DNA of 64,000 nt from JAYZQT01 sp036136335 (GTDB lineage: Bacteria; Pseudomonadota; Alphaproteobacteria; MPNO01; UBA830): assembly GCA_036136335.1 (NCBI GenBank), contig JAYZQT010000032.1, forward strand, positions 1 to 64,000. The letters are read 5' to 3'. Positions 45,484 through 54,209 of the stretch are shown piece by piece. Position 1 is the stretch's first letter; every line of letters starts with the position of its first letter. A model generated the notes under the pieces. The model saw only the letters and a list, made by a program, of their open reading frames with translations, was not told the origin of the DNA and made no database searches. A program made the translations under genes and the position numbers.

Positions 45484-46713
45484 ATGCCAAGTAAAACCGT
45501 AATTTTAATCGTAGGCGGCGGCATCGGGGGCCTGACGCTGGCCCTTGAGCTTCACTCGCACGGTATAGAGTGCTGTATTTTCGAGGGAGCTCCGGAATTC
45601 AGACCACTCGGCGTTGGCATTAATATGTTACCCCACGCAATGCGGGTACTGGCTTCATTGGGTCTTGGAAGTGCGCTTGGTGATCATGGGGTCGAGGCGC
45701 GGGAGTTCACCTATTATAACCGGCACGGGCAGCTTATTTATGCTGAACCTTGCGGCCGGTTCGCAGGATACGAACATCCTCACTTTTCCATTCACCGTGC
45801 TGACTTGCACAAAATTCTCCATCAGGCTGTCCTTGACCGGCTTGGGACAGCCTCGATCCAACTTGGACACCGGTGTATTGGTATCGAAAACGGAGAGGGG
45901 GGGGCAACTCTCCGGTTTGAGGCTCGTGAACCGGTTACCGGGGCGGCTGCGATCGGGTGCGATGGCTTTCATTCGGTGGTGCGCGCGCAGTACTATCCAG
46001 ACGAAGGTGACGCCCATTTTGGTGGTATAAACATGTGGCGCGGTGTTACCCGCCGAAAACCGTTTCTTACGGGTGCCAGTGTCACACGTGTTGGCACCGT
46101 CCAACGCGGCAAAATGGTTATTTATCCGATCCGACAGTTTGAAGACGGAAACCAACTGATCAACTGGGTGACCGAACAGCCGCGCGACGATCACAAACCC
46201 AACGATTGGGCGACGCCGGGCAGAACGGAAGATTTTATTGAGCCGTTCGAAAGTTGGCGGTTCGAGTGGCTGGACATTCCTCGACTGATCGCCGACGCGG
46301 AATTTGTACTCGAATATCCAATGGTTGACCGTGACCCCGTTCCCCGCTGGACATGGGGGTGCGTCAGTCTTCTGGGGGACGCTGCTCACCCCATGTACCC
46401 GCGCGGCGGTAACGGAGGTGCGCAGGCCATCCTGGATGCTGAGTGTCTTGCCCGTTTTCTGGCACAACACCAAAAACCTCAGGATGCGTTGCGCGCCTAC
46501 GAGGAAGAGCGACTGGACCTGACGAGCAAAATTGTTCTTGCCAACAGAGCTCAACCGCCGGACTACATTATTGAAACGGTCGAAAACCTTACCGATGGAA
46601 AACCCTTTGATCGAATAGAAAACGTAATCGATCCGGCTGAACTGGCGGCGATTTCTGATCGTTACAAGGATGTTGCAAGATACAGTCTGAAAGCCAATGA
46701 TCGCGTAAACTAA
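45484..46713 (+). CDS. FAD-dependent monooxygenase (PhzS-like)
   Basis: A 409-residue class A flavoprotein monooxygenase. It has the FAD dinucleotide motif VGGGIGGLTLALEL (near residue 10), a typical DG segment (GCDGFHSVVR) and the GDAAHPMYPRGGNGG FAD-ribityl motif near residue 300. The late motif NRAQPPDYI and overall layout resemble PhzS, which hydroxylates a phenazine carboxylate with decarboxylation. It probably hydroxylates an aromatic ring using NAD(P)H and O2. It ends the cyclase operon; its stop overlaps the convergent molybdenum hydroxylase stop by four bases. Confidence 0.9.
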   Translation: MPSKTVILIVGGGIGGLTLALELHSHGIECCIFEGAPEFRPLGVGINMLPHAMRVLASLGLGSALGDHGVEAREFTYYNRHGQLIYAEPCGRFAGYEHPHFSIHRADLHKILHQAVLDRLGTASIQLGHRCIGIENGEGGATLRFEAREPVTGAAAIGCDGFHSVVRAQYYPDEGDAHFGGINMWRGVTRRKPFLTGASVTRVGTVQRGKMVIYPIRQFEDGNQLINWVTEQPRDDHKPNDWATPGRTEDFIEPFESWRFEWLDIPRLIADAEFVLEYPMVDRDPVPRWTWGCVSLLGDAAHPMYPRGGNGGAQAILDAECLARFLAQHQKPQDALRAYEEERLDLTSKIVLANRAQPPDYIIETVENLTDGKPFDRIENVIDPAELAAISDRYKDVARYSLKANDRVN

Positions 46714-49094
46714 ATTTTTCCCAATGCCGTCAATACCCTTTTCGGTGTAAAAGGCATGCTTGTCAGCCGCGCGCCAAAAGGTAAAAGAGCGTCATTTACC
46801 GCGTTCATAACGGCTGCTGGGGCTCCACAGGTGCCAGCTTCGCCGGCACCTTTGGCGCCCAGGTCTGAATCCAGGGTTGGCGAAACGGCGTGGCCGCATT
46901 CAATATCCGGCAGTTCTGCCGCCATCGGAACAAGGTAATCTGCCAAATTCGCATTCAACATCTGGCCGTTTTCATCATAAAGACACTCCACCCAAAGGGC
47001 ACCACCAAGACCCTGAACCACTCCACCTCGAATCTGTTCGTCCACCAGCAGCGGGTTGATGATTGTGCCACAATCCTCAATACACCAATGGTCCAAAAGG
47101 TTGATAAAACCGGTTTCAACGTCTATTTCAAGGTAAGAAGCCTGTGCGCCGTTTGTGAATGCAAACGGAAATTTGCGTGGTACATAATGTTTGGTGGCGA
47201 CCAGTTCGGCCTGAAACCCGTCCGGTAGCGTATCGGGTCGATAGTAGCAGATACGCCCTATTTCATCGAGGCCAATTCGCTCGTTTCCTGTGACGGTGTC
47301 GACGACTGTTCCTTCGCGGATGTCCAGTGTCGAAGCGTCTTCCTGAAGCATCGCCGCCGCGACATCCAGTATCTGGAGACGCAGTTGGCGTCCAGCCTGT
47401 GCAACCGCCTCTCCGCCAATTCCTGCCGCCCGGGAACCCCAGGTGCCGCCACCATATGGAGTATGCTCCGTGTCGCCAGTGATGATTTTTAAACGATCCG
47501 GCGCCACACCGAGCGAGGTGGCGGCGACTTGGGAAATGACAGCCTCCATTCCCTGACCCTGTTCTGTGGCACCTGTGGAAACAAATACGTTTCCCTTGGC
47601 ATCCAACCGCATCGTTGCCCCATCCTGTGCTGAAATTCTGGCACCGCCGACGCCGTAGAACATCGCGGACGGGTTGGTCACTTCAATAAAACTGGCGAAA
47701 CCAATCCCGCGGTATACGCCTTGGTCGCGTTTGTCGTCGCGATCACGTTTGAGAGCATCGTAATCCATAGCGGCGAGAATTTTTTCCATGCATTCCTGAT
47801 GTGAGAGGTTTTCGAATGGCATACCCTGAGCAGACTTGGCTGGGTATGAATCGTCAGGCCTGAAGTTTTTCTGTCGAAATGTGGCAACATCCATTCCAAT
47901 TGCTTGCGATGCCTTGTCCACAAGGCCTTCCGTTACCGCGCATTTAATGGGGTGTCCCACTGCCCGGTATTGACACATCATGGCCTTGTTTTGATAGACC
48001 ACGTTTGCAGTGGCCCTGTAGTTTTCGAATTCATATGGCCCACCAATCATATTGACAATCTGGTTTGCTTCGATTGCGCTGGTGCGAGGATACATCGAGT
48101 AGGAGCCTATCCCCGTAAGATCGTCGATCTCGAAAGCTGTAATGGTGCCATCGTTCCGCAATGCGATTTTGCCCTTTACCCGGTGGTCGCGCGCGTGGAT
48201 ATCACTGACAAAACTCTCGAGACGGTCCGCTATATACTTAACCGGTCTCTTGAGAAGGATTGAAAGACCCACGGCCGCGATTTCGTCGGCATAGGTATGC
48301 ACCTTAATGCCAAATGATCCGCCCACGTCCCGGGTGATAACCCGGACTTTATGTTCCTCCAGATGAAATTTGTCGGCGAGGATGTTCTGAACCATGTGTG
48401 GACACTGATTATTGTGCCACACCGTCAGCTGCTCCTCGGATGGATCAAATTCCGCAACCAGCCCCCGTGCTTCGAGACACACACCGGTGTGGCGACCGAA
48501 AACAAATGTTTCCTCGATCACGTGATCAGCGTCAGCGTAAGCGGCATCCACATCTCCAAATTCCGCGTTACGCCGCCACGCTAGATTGTCGCCCAGATCT
48601 TCATGAATTAAAGGTGTTGCGGTGTCCAGAGCGCTCTCCGCGTCGGTTACCGGTGGCAGCACCTCCCAGTCAATGTCGACGAGTGCTGCCGCGTCTTCTG
48701 CAATTGCCCGGCTTTCGGCCGCGACAGCAACTATTGCCTCTCCCTGCCAGGTGGCCTTCTCGAGTGGCAATGCATATTGGGGAGCCGATTTGAGTCCTTC
48801 CAGGTGGGTAAGGACACCCACCCAGGGGTCATGGATTTCTGCCATTTCAGCCGGTGTGACGACAGAGACAACGCCGGGCAGGGCCTTGGCACCTGATACG
48901 TCGATCGATTTGATCCGAGCGTGGGCGTAGGGTGATCGGACATATGCGGCATGGACCATGCGTTTCAGGTCAATATCATCGACAAAAGTGCCTCGGCCGT
49001 CGGCGAGGCGGGGCGCATTGGGGCGAGGCACGGAGCGGCCGATATAGGAATTTGGTCGATCAAGTATCCAGCGGTCGGTGATTTGCTTGTTCAT
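46710..49094 (-). CDS. Molybdenum hydroxylase, large (Mo-cofactor) subunit
   Basis: A 794-residue xanthine dehydrogenase-family large subunit, binding the molybdopterin-cytosine cofactor. Recognisable blocks: GGSFGIKVHTY, NKAMMCQYRAVGHP, and the catalytic glutamate in GAKGAGEAGTCGAP near the C-terminus. The AYxCSFR loop of true aerobic CO dehydrogenase is absent, so CO oxidation is unlikely; hydroxylation of an aldehyde, purine or N-heterocycle is more probable. Last gene of an M-S-L operon; its ATG overlaps the small-subunit stop (ATGA). Confidence 0.92.
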   Translation of the reverse strand: MNKQITDRWILDRPNSYIGRSVPRPNAPRLADGRGTFVDDIDLKRMVHAAYVRSPYAHARIKSIDVSGAKALPGVVSVVTPAEMAEIHDPWVGVLTHLEGLKSAPQYALPLEKATWQGEAIVAVAAESRAIAEDAAALVDIDWEVLPPVTDAESALDTATPLIHEDLGDNLAWRRNAEFGDVDAAYADADHVIEETFVFGRHTGVCLEARGLVAEFDPSEEQLTVWHNNQCPHMVQNILADKFHLEEHKVRVITRDVGGSFGIKVHTYADEIAAVGLSILLKRPVKYIADRLESFVSDIHARDHRVKGKIALRNDGTITAFEIDDLTGIGSYSMYPRTSAIEANQIVNMIGGPYEFENYRATANVVYQNKAMMCQYRAVGHPIKCAVTEGLVDKASQAIGMDVATFRQKNFRPDDSYPAKSAQGMPFENLSHQECMEKILAAMDYDALKRDRDDKRDQGVYRGIGFASFIEVTNPSAMFYGVGGARISAQDGATMRLDAKGNVFVSTGATEQGQGMEAVISQVAATSLGVAPDRLKIITGDTEHTPYGGGTWGSRAAGIGGEAVAQAGRQLRLQILDVAAAMLQEDASTLDIREGTVVDTVTGNERIGLDEIGRICYYRPDTLPDGFQAELVATKHYVPRKFPFAFTNGAQASYLEIDVETGFINLLDHWCIEDCGTIINPLLVDEQIRGGVVQGLGGALWVECLYDENGQMLNANLADYLVPMAAELPDIECGHAVSPTLDSDLGAKGAGEAGTCGAPAAVMNAVNDALLPFGARLTSMPFTPKRVLTALGKI

Positions 49095-49570
49095 GCTGCT
49101 GCTCCCTTTTCTCGTGCCATTTCGACCGCGTCCACGATTGCCTGATAGCCAGTGCAGCGGCAGAAATTGCCAGAAATAAATTCCCGTATTTCGTCTCTGC
49201 TGGCGTGCGGGCTCCGTTCCATCAATTCAGCCACCGTTAAGATCATGCCGGGGGTGCAGAAACCACACTGCAGAGCGTTGCGCTCTATGAATGCGTCCTG
49301 AATTGACCGGATTTTGCCCGTTTCGGAAACGCCCTCAATCGTCCACACATCGCATCCGTCAGTCTGAGCGGCCAGAGTCAGGCAGCCGCGAGCGATCCGT
49401 CCGTCTAACCGAACTGTACATGCGCCGCATACCCCATGTTCACAGCCCACGTGGCTGCCTGTCAATCCTAGGTCGTACCGTAGAAAATCCACCAGATTCG
49501 TGCGTGCTTCTACACGCCTGGTAATGGTTTCGCCGTTTACGCTGAGGGTGATTTCCGTGTACTGGTCCAT
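49091..49570 (-). CDS. Molybdenum hydroxylase, 2Fe-2S small subunit
   Basis: About 159 residues from the ATG at 49570, which has GGAG six bases before it; a longer upstream frame overlaps the FAD-subunit gene. The plant-type cluster motif CEHGVCGACTVRLDG and the second cluster motif CGFCTPGM ... CRCTGY are both complete. It carries electrons between the molybdenum and FAD subunits in the cytoplasm. One base separates it from the preceding FAD-subunit stop. Confidence 0.95.
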   Translation of the reverse strand: MDQYTEITLSVNGETITRRVEARTNLVDFLRYDLGLTGSHVGCEHGVCGACTVRLDGRIARGCLTLAAQTDGCDVWTIEGVSETGKIRSIQDAFIERNALQCGFCTPGMILTVAELMERSPHASRDEIREFISGNFCRCTGYQAIVDAVEMAREKGAAA

Positions 49571-49571
49571 T

Positions 49572-50429
49572 TTATTCTCCGGCAATCTGTGTGAGTACCC
49601 GTTTTGCCAATACGCCGGAAAGGTGTTTCCGCATGGGGCCGTCTGCATTTAGATCGACGGGCGGGTCCAGTTCCTGTTTTAGGGTAGCGGCCATACGATC
49701 AGCGAGTTCGTCAGACCAGGGTTTTCCCTTGATCAACGCTGCTGTCCGGGGTGTCGATACCGCTCGGTCCCCAGCATTAAAGAAAACGAGCCGTGCGTCG
49801 CCAAATATGGTGCCGTTCCATTCTGTATGCGCGGCGAGCCCTATAATTGCATAATCGCCGCGCCGGCGGGCGAGCTCCATAAATCCTGATCTCCAGCCTG
49901 TCTCTATTTTGGGTAACGATATAGCGGTCAATATTTCATCTGGTCCGATCGCCGTTTCATAGAGGCCCTTATAGAAACTGTCTGCCGGCACATCCCGTTC
50001 CCCCGCTTTTCCCACCAGGTGCATGGTTGCACCTAGCGCAACTGTGCATGCGGGCAGTTCTGCAGCTGGGTCTGCGAAGGCCACGGAGCCACCAAATGTT
50101 CCGCGGTTTCGAATGGCGGGGTGTGCAATATGACCCATCGCTGCGGAAATCATTGGTGCATGAGTTGCCACCAGTTCTGATGTTTCAACATCAACGTGTC
50201 GCGTCATGGCGCCTATCCGGATGGCGGGCCCGGTGTCATCGATACCGGTGAGGTCGGCAATCTGGCCGATATCAATTAGCACCTCGGGTGAGGATAACCT
50301 CATATTCAGTGTTGCCATGAGACTTTGACCGCCCGCGAGTATTCGGGCGCTGGCCCCGTGTTCGGTGAGGAAAGCTAGAGCGTCATCCATGTTTTGAGGT
50401 CGAGAATAAGCAAACGGCGCCGGTTTCAT
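49572..50429 (-). CDS. Molybdenum hydroxylase, FAD subunit
   Basis: A 285-residue CoxM-type flavoprotein. FAD-binding segments AGGQSLMATLNMRL (near residue 36) and TFGGSVAFADPAAELPA (near residue 113) are clear. It lacks the cysteine insertion present in the second medium subunit at 56.5 kb. First gene of the minus-strand operon (FAD, 2Fe-2S, Mo order); the gap to the divergent VOC gene (50430-50645) should hold its promoter. Confidence 0.94.
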   Translation of the reverse strand: MKPAPFAYSRPQNMDDALAFLTEHGASARILAGGQSLMATLNMRLSSPEVLIDIGQIADLTGIDDTGPAIRIGAMTRHVDVETSELVATHAPMISAAMGHIAHPAIRNRGTFGGSVAFADPAAELPACTVALGATMHLVGKAGERDVPADSFYKGLYETAIGPDEILTAISLPKIETGWRSGFMELARRRGDYAIIGLAAHTEWNGTIFGDARLVFFNAGDRAVSTPRTAALIKGKPWSDELADRMAATLKQELDPPVDLNADGPMRKHLSGVLAKRVLTQIAGE

Positions 50430-50645
50430 GAACTTTCCTCACTCCATAGTTTGTGGCGATATATCCCCACTAAATCCATATTATTTTCACCCTCCATGTG
50501 ATGAGGTCAAGGCATAAGGGCCACGACACTATAAATTGTCTTTTTATTGTATCTGCAGGAGTTCCCATCGCGTACATGCCTATTTAATATCCGGTTTATA
50601 AATGGTGACGGTGACTTTATTGAATGAGCTGAAAAAGGAAGCCCT

Positions 50646-51068
50646 ATGAGCCTGAGTTCCCTGGACCACTGTTCCATCCGGACCGTCAAACTGGATGAAA
50701 CACGTGATTTTTATGTAGATCTTCTCGGTATGAAAGATGGCGATCGGCCTGATTTTCCCTTTCCCGGAGCCTGGCTTTACATAGACGGGTTGGCTGTAGT
50801 TCATCTAGTAGGTGTTGATGCAGAAGATCCGTCTGGATTGCAGGCCTATCTCGGCGGCGATGTAGACCCGGATTCTCTTGACGGATCTGGCGCCTTTGAT
50901 CACATAGCCTTTAGGGCTAGAGAACCGATGACATTAATTCGGCGTCTGAAAGAGGAGGGATATCCGTTCCGGGAAAGACAGGTGCCGTCGATGGACCTCC
51001 ATCAGGTTTTTGTGGAGGACCCGAACGGGATCACCGTCGAGCTCAATTACTGGGCCGAGGATCAGTAG
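50646..51068 (+). CDS. VOC-superfamily (glyoxalase/dioxygenase-like) protein
   Basis: A 140-residue protein with two beta-alpha-beta-beta-beta units. It begins SLSSLDHCSIRTVKLDETRDFY (a metal-ligand His in the first strand) and ends QVFVEDPNGITVELNYW (Glu ligand). An AAGGA site precedes the ATG. Family members are glyoxalases, extradiol dioxygenases or binding proteins. It heads a plus-strand series with a flavin monooxygenase 12 bases downstream, so action on an aromatic intermediate is plausible. Confidence 0.85.
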   Translation: MSLSSLDHCSIRTVKLDETRDFYVDLLGMKDGDRPDFPFPGAWLYIDGLAVVHLVGVDAEDPSGLQAYLGGDVDPDSLDGSGAFDHIAFRAREPMTLIRRLKEEGYPFRERQVPSMDLHQVFVEDPNGITVELNYWAEDQ

Positions 51069-51080
51069 CCTTTAGAAGCC

Positions 51081-52283
51081 ATGGCAGGAAGCAAAAACAT
51101 TTTAATGAAAGGTTCTTCGTTAAGCCGTGCGGAAATGGTGGATCGCGCGGCTGCGCTCACGCCGAGGCTGGCCGCGCGGGCGGATGAGGTTGAAAAGACA
51201 CGGGTTGTTCACCCCGATACTGTAAAAGATCTCTGGGATACCCAGCTGTGGACTGCGGTCAAGCCGGCTCGATACGGCGGACTTGAGTTGGATTATGGTG
51301 TTTTTATAGATTTATCTGATCATATTGCACGCGGATGTGCCTCGACAGCCTGGGTGTACGGCAACCTGGTCAGCCATGACTGGATGTTAGCCATGTGGGA
51401 TTCCCGAGCGCAGGATGAAGTTTGGGGAGACAATCCAAAAGCGCTGATCGCATCTTCGTTGGTAGCTACAGCTGGAAAAGCAAAACCCGTCCCGGGTGGT
51501 TACGAGATATCTGGCCGGTGGCCGTATTGCAGCGGGATTGATATCAGTGACTGGATGATGATGGCGGCCATGATAGAAGATGAAGACCCGCGTCGGCCTA
51601 TCTGGCTCGTGCTGCCGCGCGCGTCGTTTGAAGAAGTCGATACCTGGCACGTTAGCGGTCTTGTTGGGACAGGTAGCCGCGATGTGAAATGTGACGGGGT
51701 CTTTGTGCCAGAGCGAATGACTTTGTTTCCCGGGCAGGCCCGCGGGGGCTGCACCCCCGGATCGACACACGTGCCCAATCTGTTGTACCAGCTTCCCGTT
51801 TTGGGACTTTTTCCGCAGATCCTTGTCGGACCCATGATCGGCATAGCGCAGGGCGCATATGACGATTATGTCGCCGACATGCGCGAACGCGTGTCTACAT
51901 ATAATGCAACCAGGTTGGTTGAATATGCCCAGTTACAGATGCGGGTGGCTGAGGCATCCACGTTAATAAAGGCGGCGAGGCTGCTAGCCCACGACAACAT
52001 TCGTGAGGCTGAGAATATAGCGCAAAGTGGTCGAATACCGACTGTGGTTGAGAAGACCAGATGGCGGCGGGATGGCGCCTACGCGGCACAAAACTGCGTC
52101 AAGTCGATCCAGATCATGCAGACCGCCATTGGCGCCGCTGGAATCTATCAATCCAATCCCTTTCAGCGCAGATTTCGTGACATGCACGCGGCGGCCTCCC
52201 AGATCCAGGTCAGTTTCGACATTAACGGCGCAGAATTCGGACGGGTTGAATTAGGATTGGAGGCCATAAACAGGCTAATCTGA
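51081..52283 (+). CDS. Group D flavin-dependent monooxygenase (acyl-CoA dehydrogenase fold)
   Basis: A 400-residue protein with the acyl-CoA dehydrogenase fold but the pattern of reduced-flavin-using hydroxylases such as HsaA and HpaB-type two-component enzymes. It shows an N-terminal helical domain, then GGYEISGRWPYCSGIDISDW and the central GLVGTGSRDVKCDGVFVP. These enzymes hydroxylate phenols or similar rings and need a separate flavin reductase; none is seen nearby. It follows the VOC gene by 12 bases and precedes a zinc dehydrogenase. Confidence 0.85.
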   Translation: MAGSKNILMKGSSLSRAEMVDRAAALTPRLAARADEVEKTRVVHPDTVKDLWDTQLWTAVKPARYGGLELDYGVFIDLSDHIARGCASTAWVYGNLVSHDWMLAMWDSRAQDEVWGDNPKALIASSLVATAGKAKPVPGGYEISGRWPYCSGIDISDWMMMAAMIEDEDPRRPIWLVLPRASFEEVDTWHVSGLVGTGSRDVKCDGVFVPERMTLFPGQARGGCTPGSTHVPNLLYQLPVLGLFPQILVGPMIGIAQGAYDDYVADMRERVSTYNATRLVEYAQLQMRVAEASTLIKAARLLAHDNIREAENIAQSGRIPTVVEKTRWRRDGAYAAQNCVKSIQIMQTAIGAAGIYQSNPFQRRFRDMHAAASQIQVSFDINGAEFGRVELGLEAINRLI

Positions 52284-52364
52284 AACTGCCATTCATTGCT
52301 GAATGGTGAACGGAAGGGCTTTGTAACCACTGTATCCACTGTTGGTGTAATCGGAGATGACGAC

Positions 52365-53480
52365 ATGGTTGAAAAAGCAGATGCCGCAGTTTTAACGGAG
52401 CCGCGTAATTTCTCATTTTGTGAATTTGACATCCCGGAAATTGGTCCGGACGATGCTATACTTCGGGTAGAGGCCGCGGGTCTTTGCGGCACTGATTACG
52501 AACAGTATGCGGGGCATCTGACTGGTACTCCCTGGGATATTTGGCCAATCATTCCAGGTCACGAAATATTTGGCTGGATTGACCGGGTCGGCGCGGAGGC
52601 AGCCAAACACTGGAATGTAAAAGAGGGAGATCGTGTAGTTGTTGAGGCGATAATTCCCTGCGGTCACTGTTTCCAGTGTGCCATAGGTTCGACCACGCTG
52701 TGCCAGTCTTCGCAAGGCTATGGGCTATATGCATCAACCGAGATCGCGCCATCCCTCTGGGGAGGTTATGCCACTCACATGTATATCCACCCTAAAGCAC
52801 TGCTGCATAAGGTGCCGAGCAATATTCCAACGGACATCCTGTCGCTTTTTAACCCCTTGTCAAACGGGGTTCGCTGGGCATACGAAGAGCCTAACACGTC
52901 TCTCGGTGAAACCGTCGTGATAGAGGGCCCTGGCCAACGCGGGCTGCTATCCGTCGTCGCGGCCCGTGAGGCGGGGGCTGGCAGGATTATTGTAACTGGA
53001 ACTGGGCGTGACAAAGCCCGCCTCGAGCTCGCGCTCAGGTTGGGTGCGGATGCGTCAATCAATGTTGACGAAGAGGATGCAGTGGCGCGTGTGCATGAAC
53101 TGACCGATGGACGCAAAGCCGATGTGGTGGTTGAGGTTTCTGCTGGTGCCACGCAGCCAGTCGTCGACGCAGTTGATATGGTGCGCCCCGGCGGGCGTAT
53201 CGTGCTTGCTGGTCTAAAAAGCTTTAAACCCGTTCCCAATCTGATCACGGATAAGATAGTTATAAATGAAATCAAGATAATGGGGGTGTTATCGGCTGGA
53301 TGGCCCTCGATTGAGAAGGCCCTCGATATCCTCTCCCGGCGTGGTGATGATCTTAAGCCGCTTTGTTCCCACATGTTTCCACTGGAAGATGCGGATAAGG
53401 CGGTGCGCGCCCTTGGGCGAGAGTTTGACGATGGGACCGAAGTCGTGCACATCGCCCTTGATATGGGAGCTTCCGGCTGA
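52365..53480 (+). CDS. Zinc-dependent alcohol dehydrogenase
   Basis: A 371-residue MDR-family dehydrogenase. Catalytic zinc residues lie in AGLCGTDYEQYAGHL and GHE; the structural zinc lobe is CGHCFQCAIGSTTLC. The NAD Rossmann region follows near residue 175. The ATG at 52365 has GGAG eight bases before it, so I prefer it over an upstream ATG at 52296. Closest in style to threonine or sorbitol dehydrogenases; the alcohol is unknown. It follows the group D monooxygenase. Confidence 0.9.
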   Translation: MVEKADAAVLTEPRNFSFCEFDIPEIGPDDAILRVEAAGLCGTDYEQYAGHLTGTPWDIWPIIPGHEIFGWIDRVGAEAAKHWNVKEGDRVVVEAIIPCGHCFQCAIGSTTLCQSSQGYGLYASTEIAPSLWGGYATHMYIHPKALLHKVPSNIPTDILSLFNPLSNGVRWAYEEPNTSLGETVVIEGPGQRGLLSVVAAREAGAGRIIVTGTGRDKARLELALRLGADASINVDEEDAVARVHELTDGRKADVVVEVSAGATQPVVDAVDMVRPGGRIVLAGLKSFKPVPNLITDKIVINEIKIMGVLSAGWPSIEKALDILSRRGDDLKPLCSHMFPLEDADKAVRALGREFDDGTEVVHIALDMGASG

Positions 53481-53669
53481 AGACAGCTGCGAAAGTGACA
53501 ACGGGTGTTTGGTATTTTTGATTAAAGGAATTCTGATTACACCGTGGAAACTGGTTGCGAACGCTTCTTCTGAAATGCTCCGCTAGGGGGACGTGAATTC
53601 GCGGACCTTGCGATAGCACTGCTTCTGTGTCATTTAGCTTTGTTGAACGCAAAACAATCCGATGTCCAA

Positions 53670-53684
53670 CCATTTAGACAATGG
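53670..53684. promoter_or_regulatory. Inverted repeat upstream of 4-HBCR-type operon
   Basis: CCATT and AATGG are perfect arms around TAGAC, 39 bases before the 2Fe-2S subunit start. It may be an operator. The rest of the gap 53481-53723 shows no gene or clear promoter. Confidence 0.22.
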
Positions 53685-53723
53685 AATTTCCGCAACGTAC
53701 CAGTAGGGATTGGGTGACAGGCA

Positions 53724-54209
53724 ATGAAAACGCTCGTTTCGCTCACAGTAAATGGACGTCCTCGAGATGACGCCGTAGCAGGGAACCTTTTACTTGTAGA
53801 CTACCTTCGCGAAAATCTTGGACTGACGGGCACCAAGATCGGTTGTGACGGTGGAGAATGCGGGCTTTGCACTGTTCTGGTTGACGGCAAGGCGCAGCAT
53901 TCATGCCTGACGCTAGCTGCCACTTGCGCCGGAACAATCATTGAGACAATCGAGTCCTTGTCCGAGGGTGGCCGTCTCAACTCGATCCAGCGCGGGTTTC
54001 ACGAAAAGCTAGGAGCGCAATGCGGTTACTGTACGCCAGGTATGGTCATGGCTGCCGAGGGTTTGTTGCGCAAAGACCCGAATCCCGATGAGGAGACAAT
54101 CCGGAACGAATTGGCTTCAAACATATGTCGCTGCACGGGGTACGTGAAAATAATAGAGGCCGTGCAATTCGCCGCCGAAGAAATCAGCTCTGGCCGGGGG
54201 GAAGGTTGA
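53724..54209 (+). CDS. hcrC: 4-hydroxybenzoyl-CoA reductase-type gamma (2Fe-2S) subunit
   Basis: A 161-residue two-cluster ferredoxin subunit of the xanthine dehydrogenase family. The first cluster motif is CDGGECGLCTVLVDGKAQHSC; the second comes from CGYCTPGM and CRCTGY. The length equals, as I recall, that of HcrC from Thauera. It is coupled to the large-subunit gene by a TGATG overlap. The gene symbol rests on the beta subunit's extra cluster and operon order, so the exact substrate may differ. Confidence 0.85.
   Translation: MKTLVSLTVNGRPRDDAVAGNLLLVDYLRENLGLTGTKIGCDGGECGLCTVLVDGKAQHSCLTLAATCAGTIIETIESLSEGGRLNSIQRGFHEKLGAQCGYCTPGMVMAAEGLLRKDPNPDEETIRNELASNICRCTGYVKIIEAVQFAAEEISSGRGEG

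Noticed and set aside
45655..46554. 299-residue open frame on the minus strand
   Set aside because: It lies antisense within the FAD monooxygenase gene, whose motifs are intact; the antisense product has no recognisable domain.
46710..50429. Aerobic carbon monoxide dehydrogenase (coxMSL)
   Set aside because: Gene order is the same, but the large subunit lacks the AYxCSFR active-site loop and shows QYRAVG at the comparable place, so I call it a general molybdenum hydroxylase.
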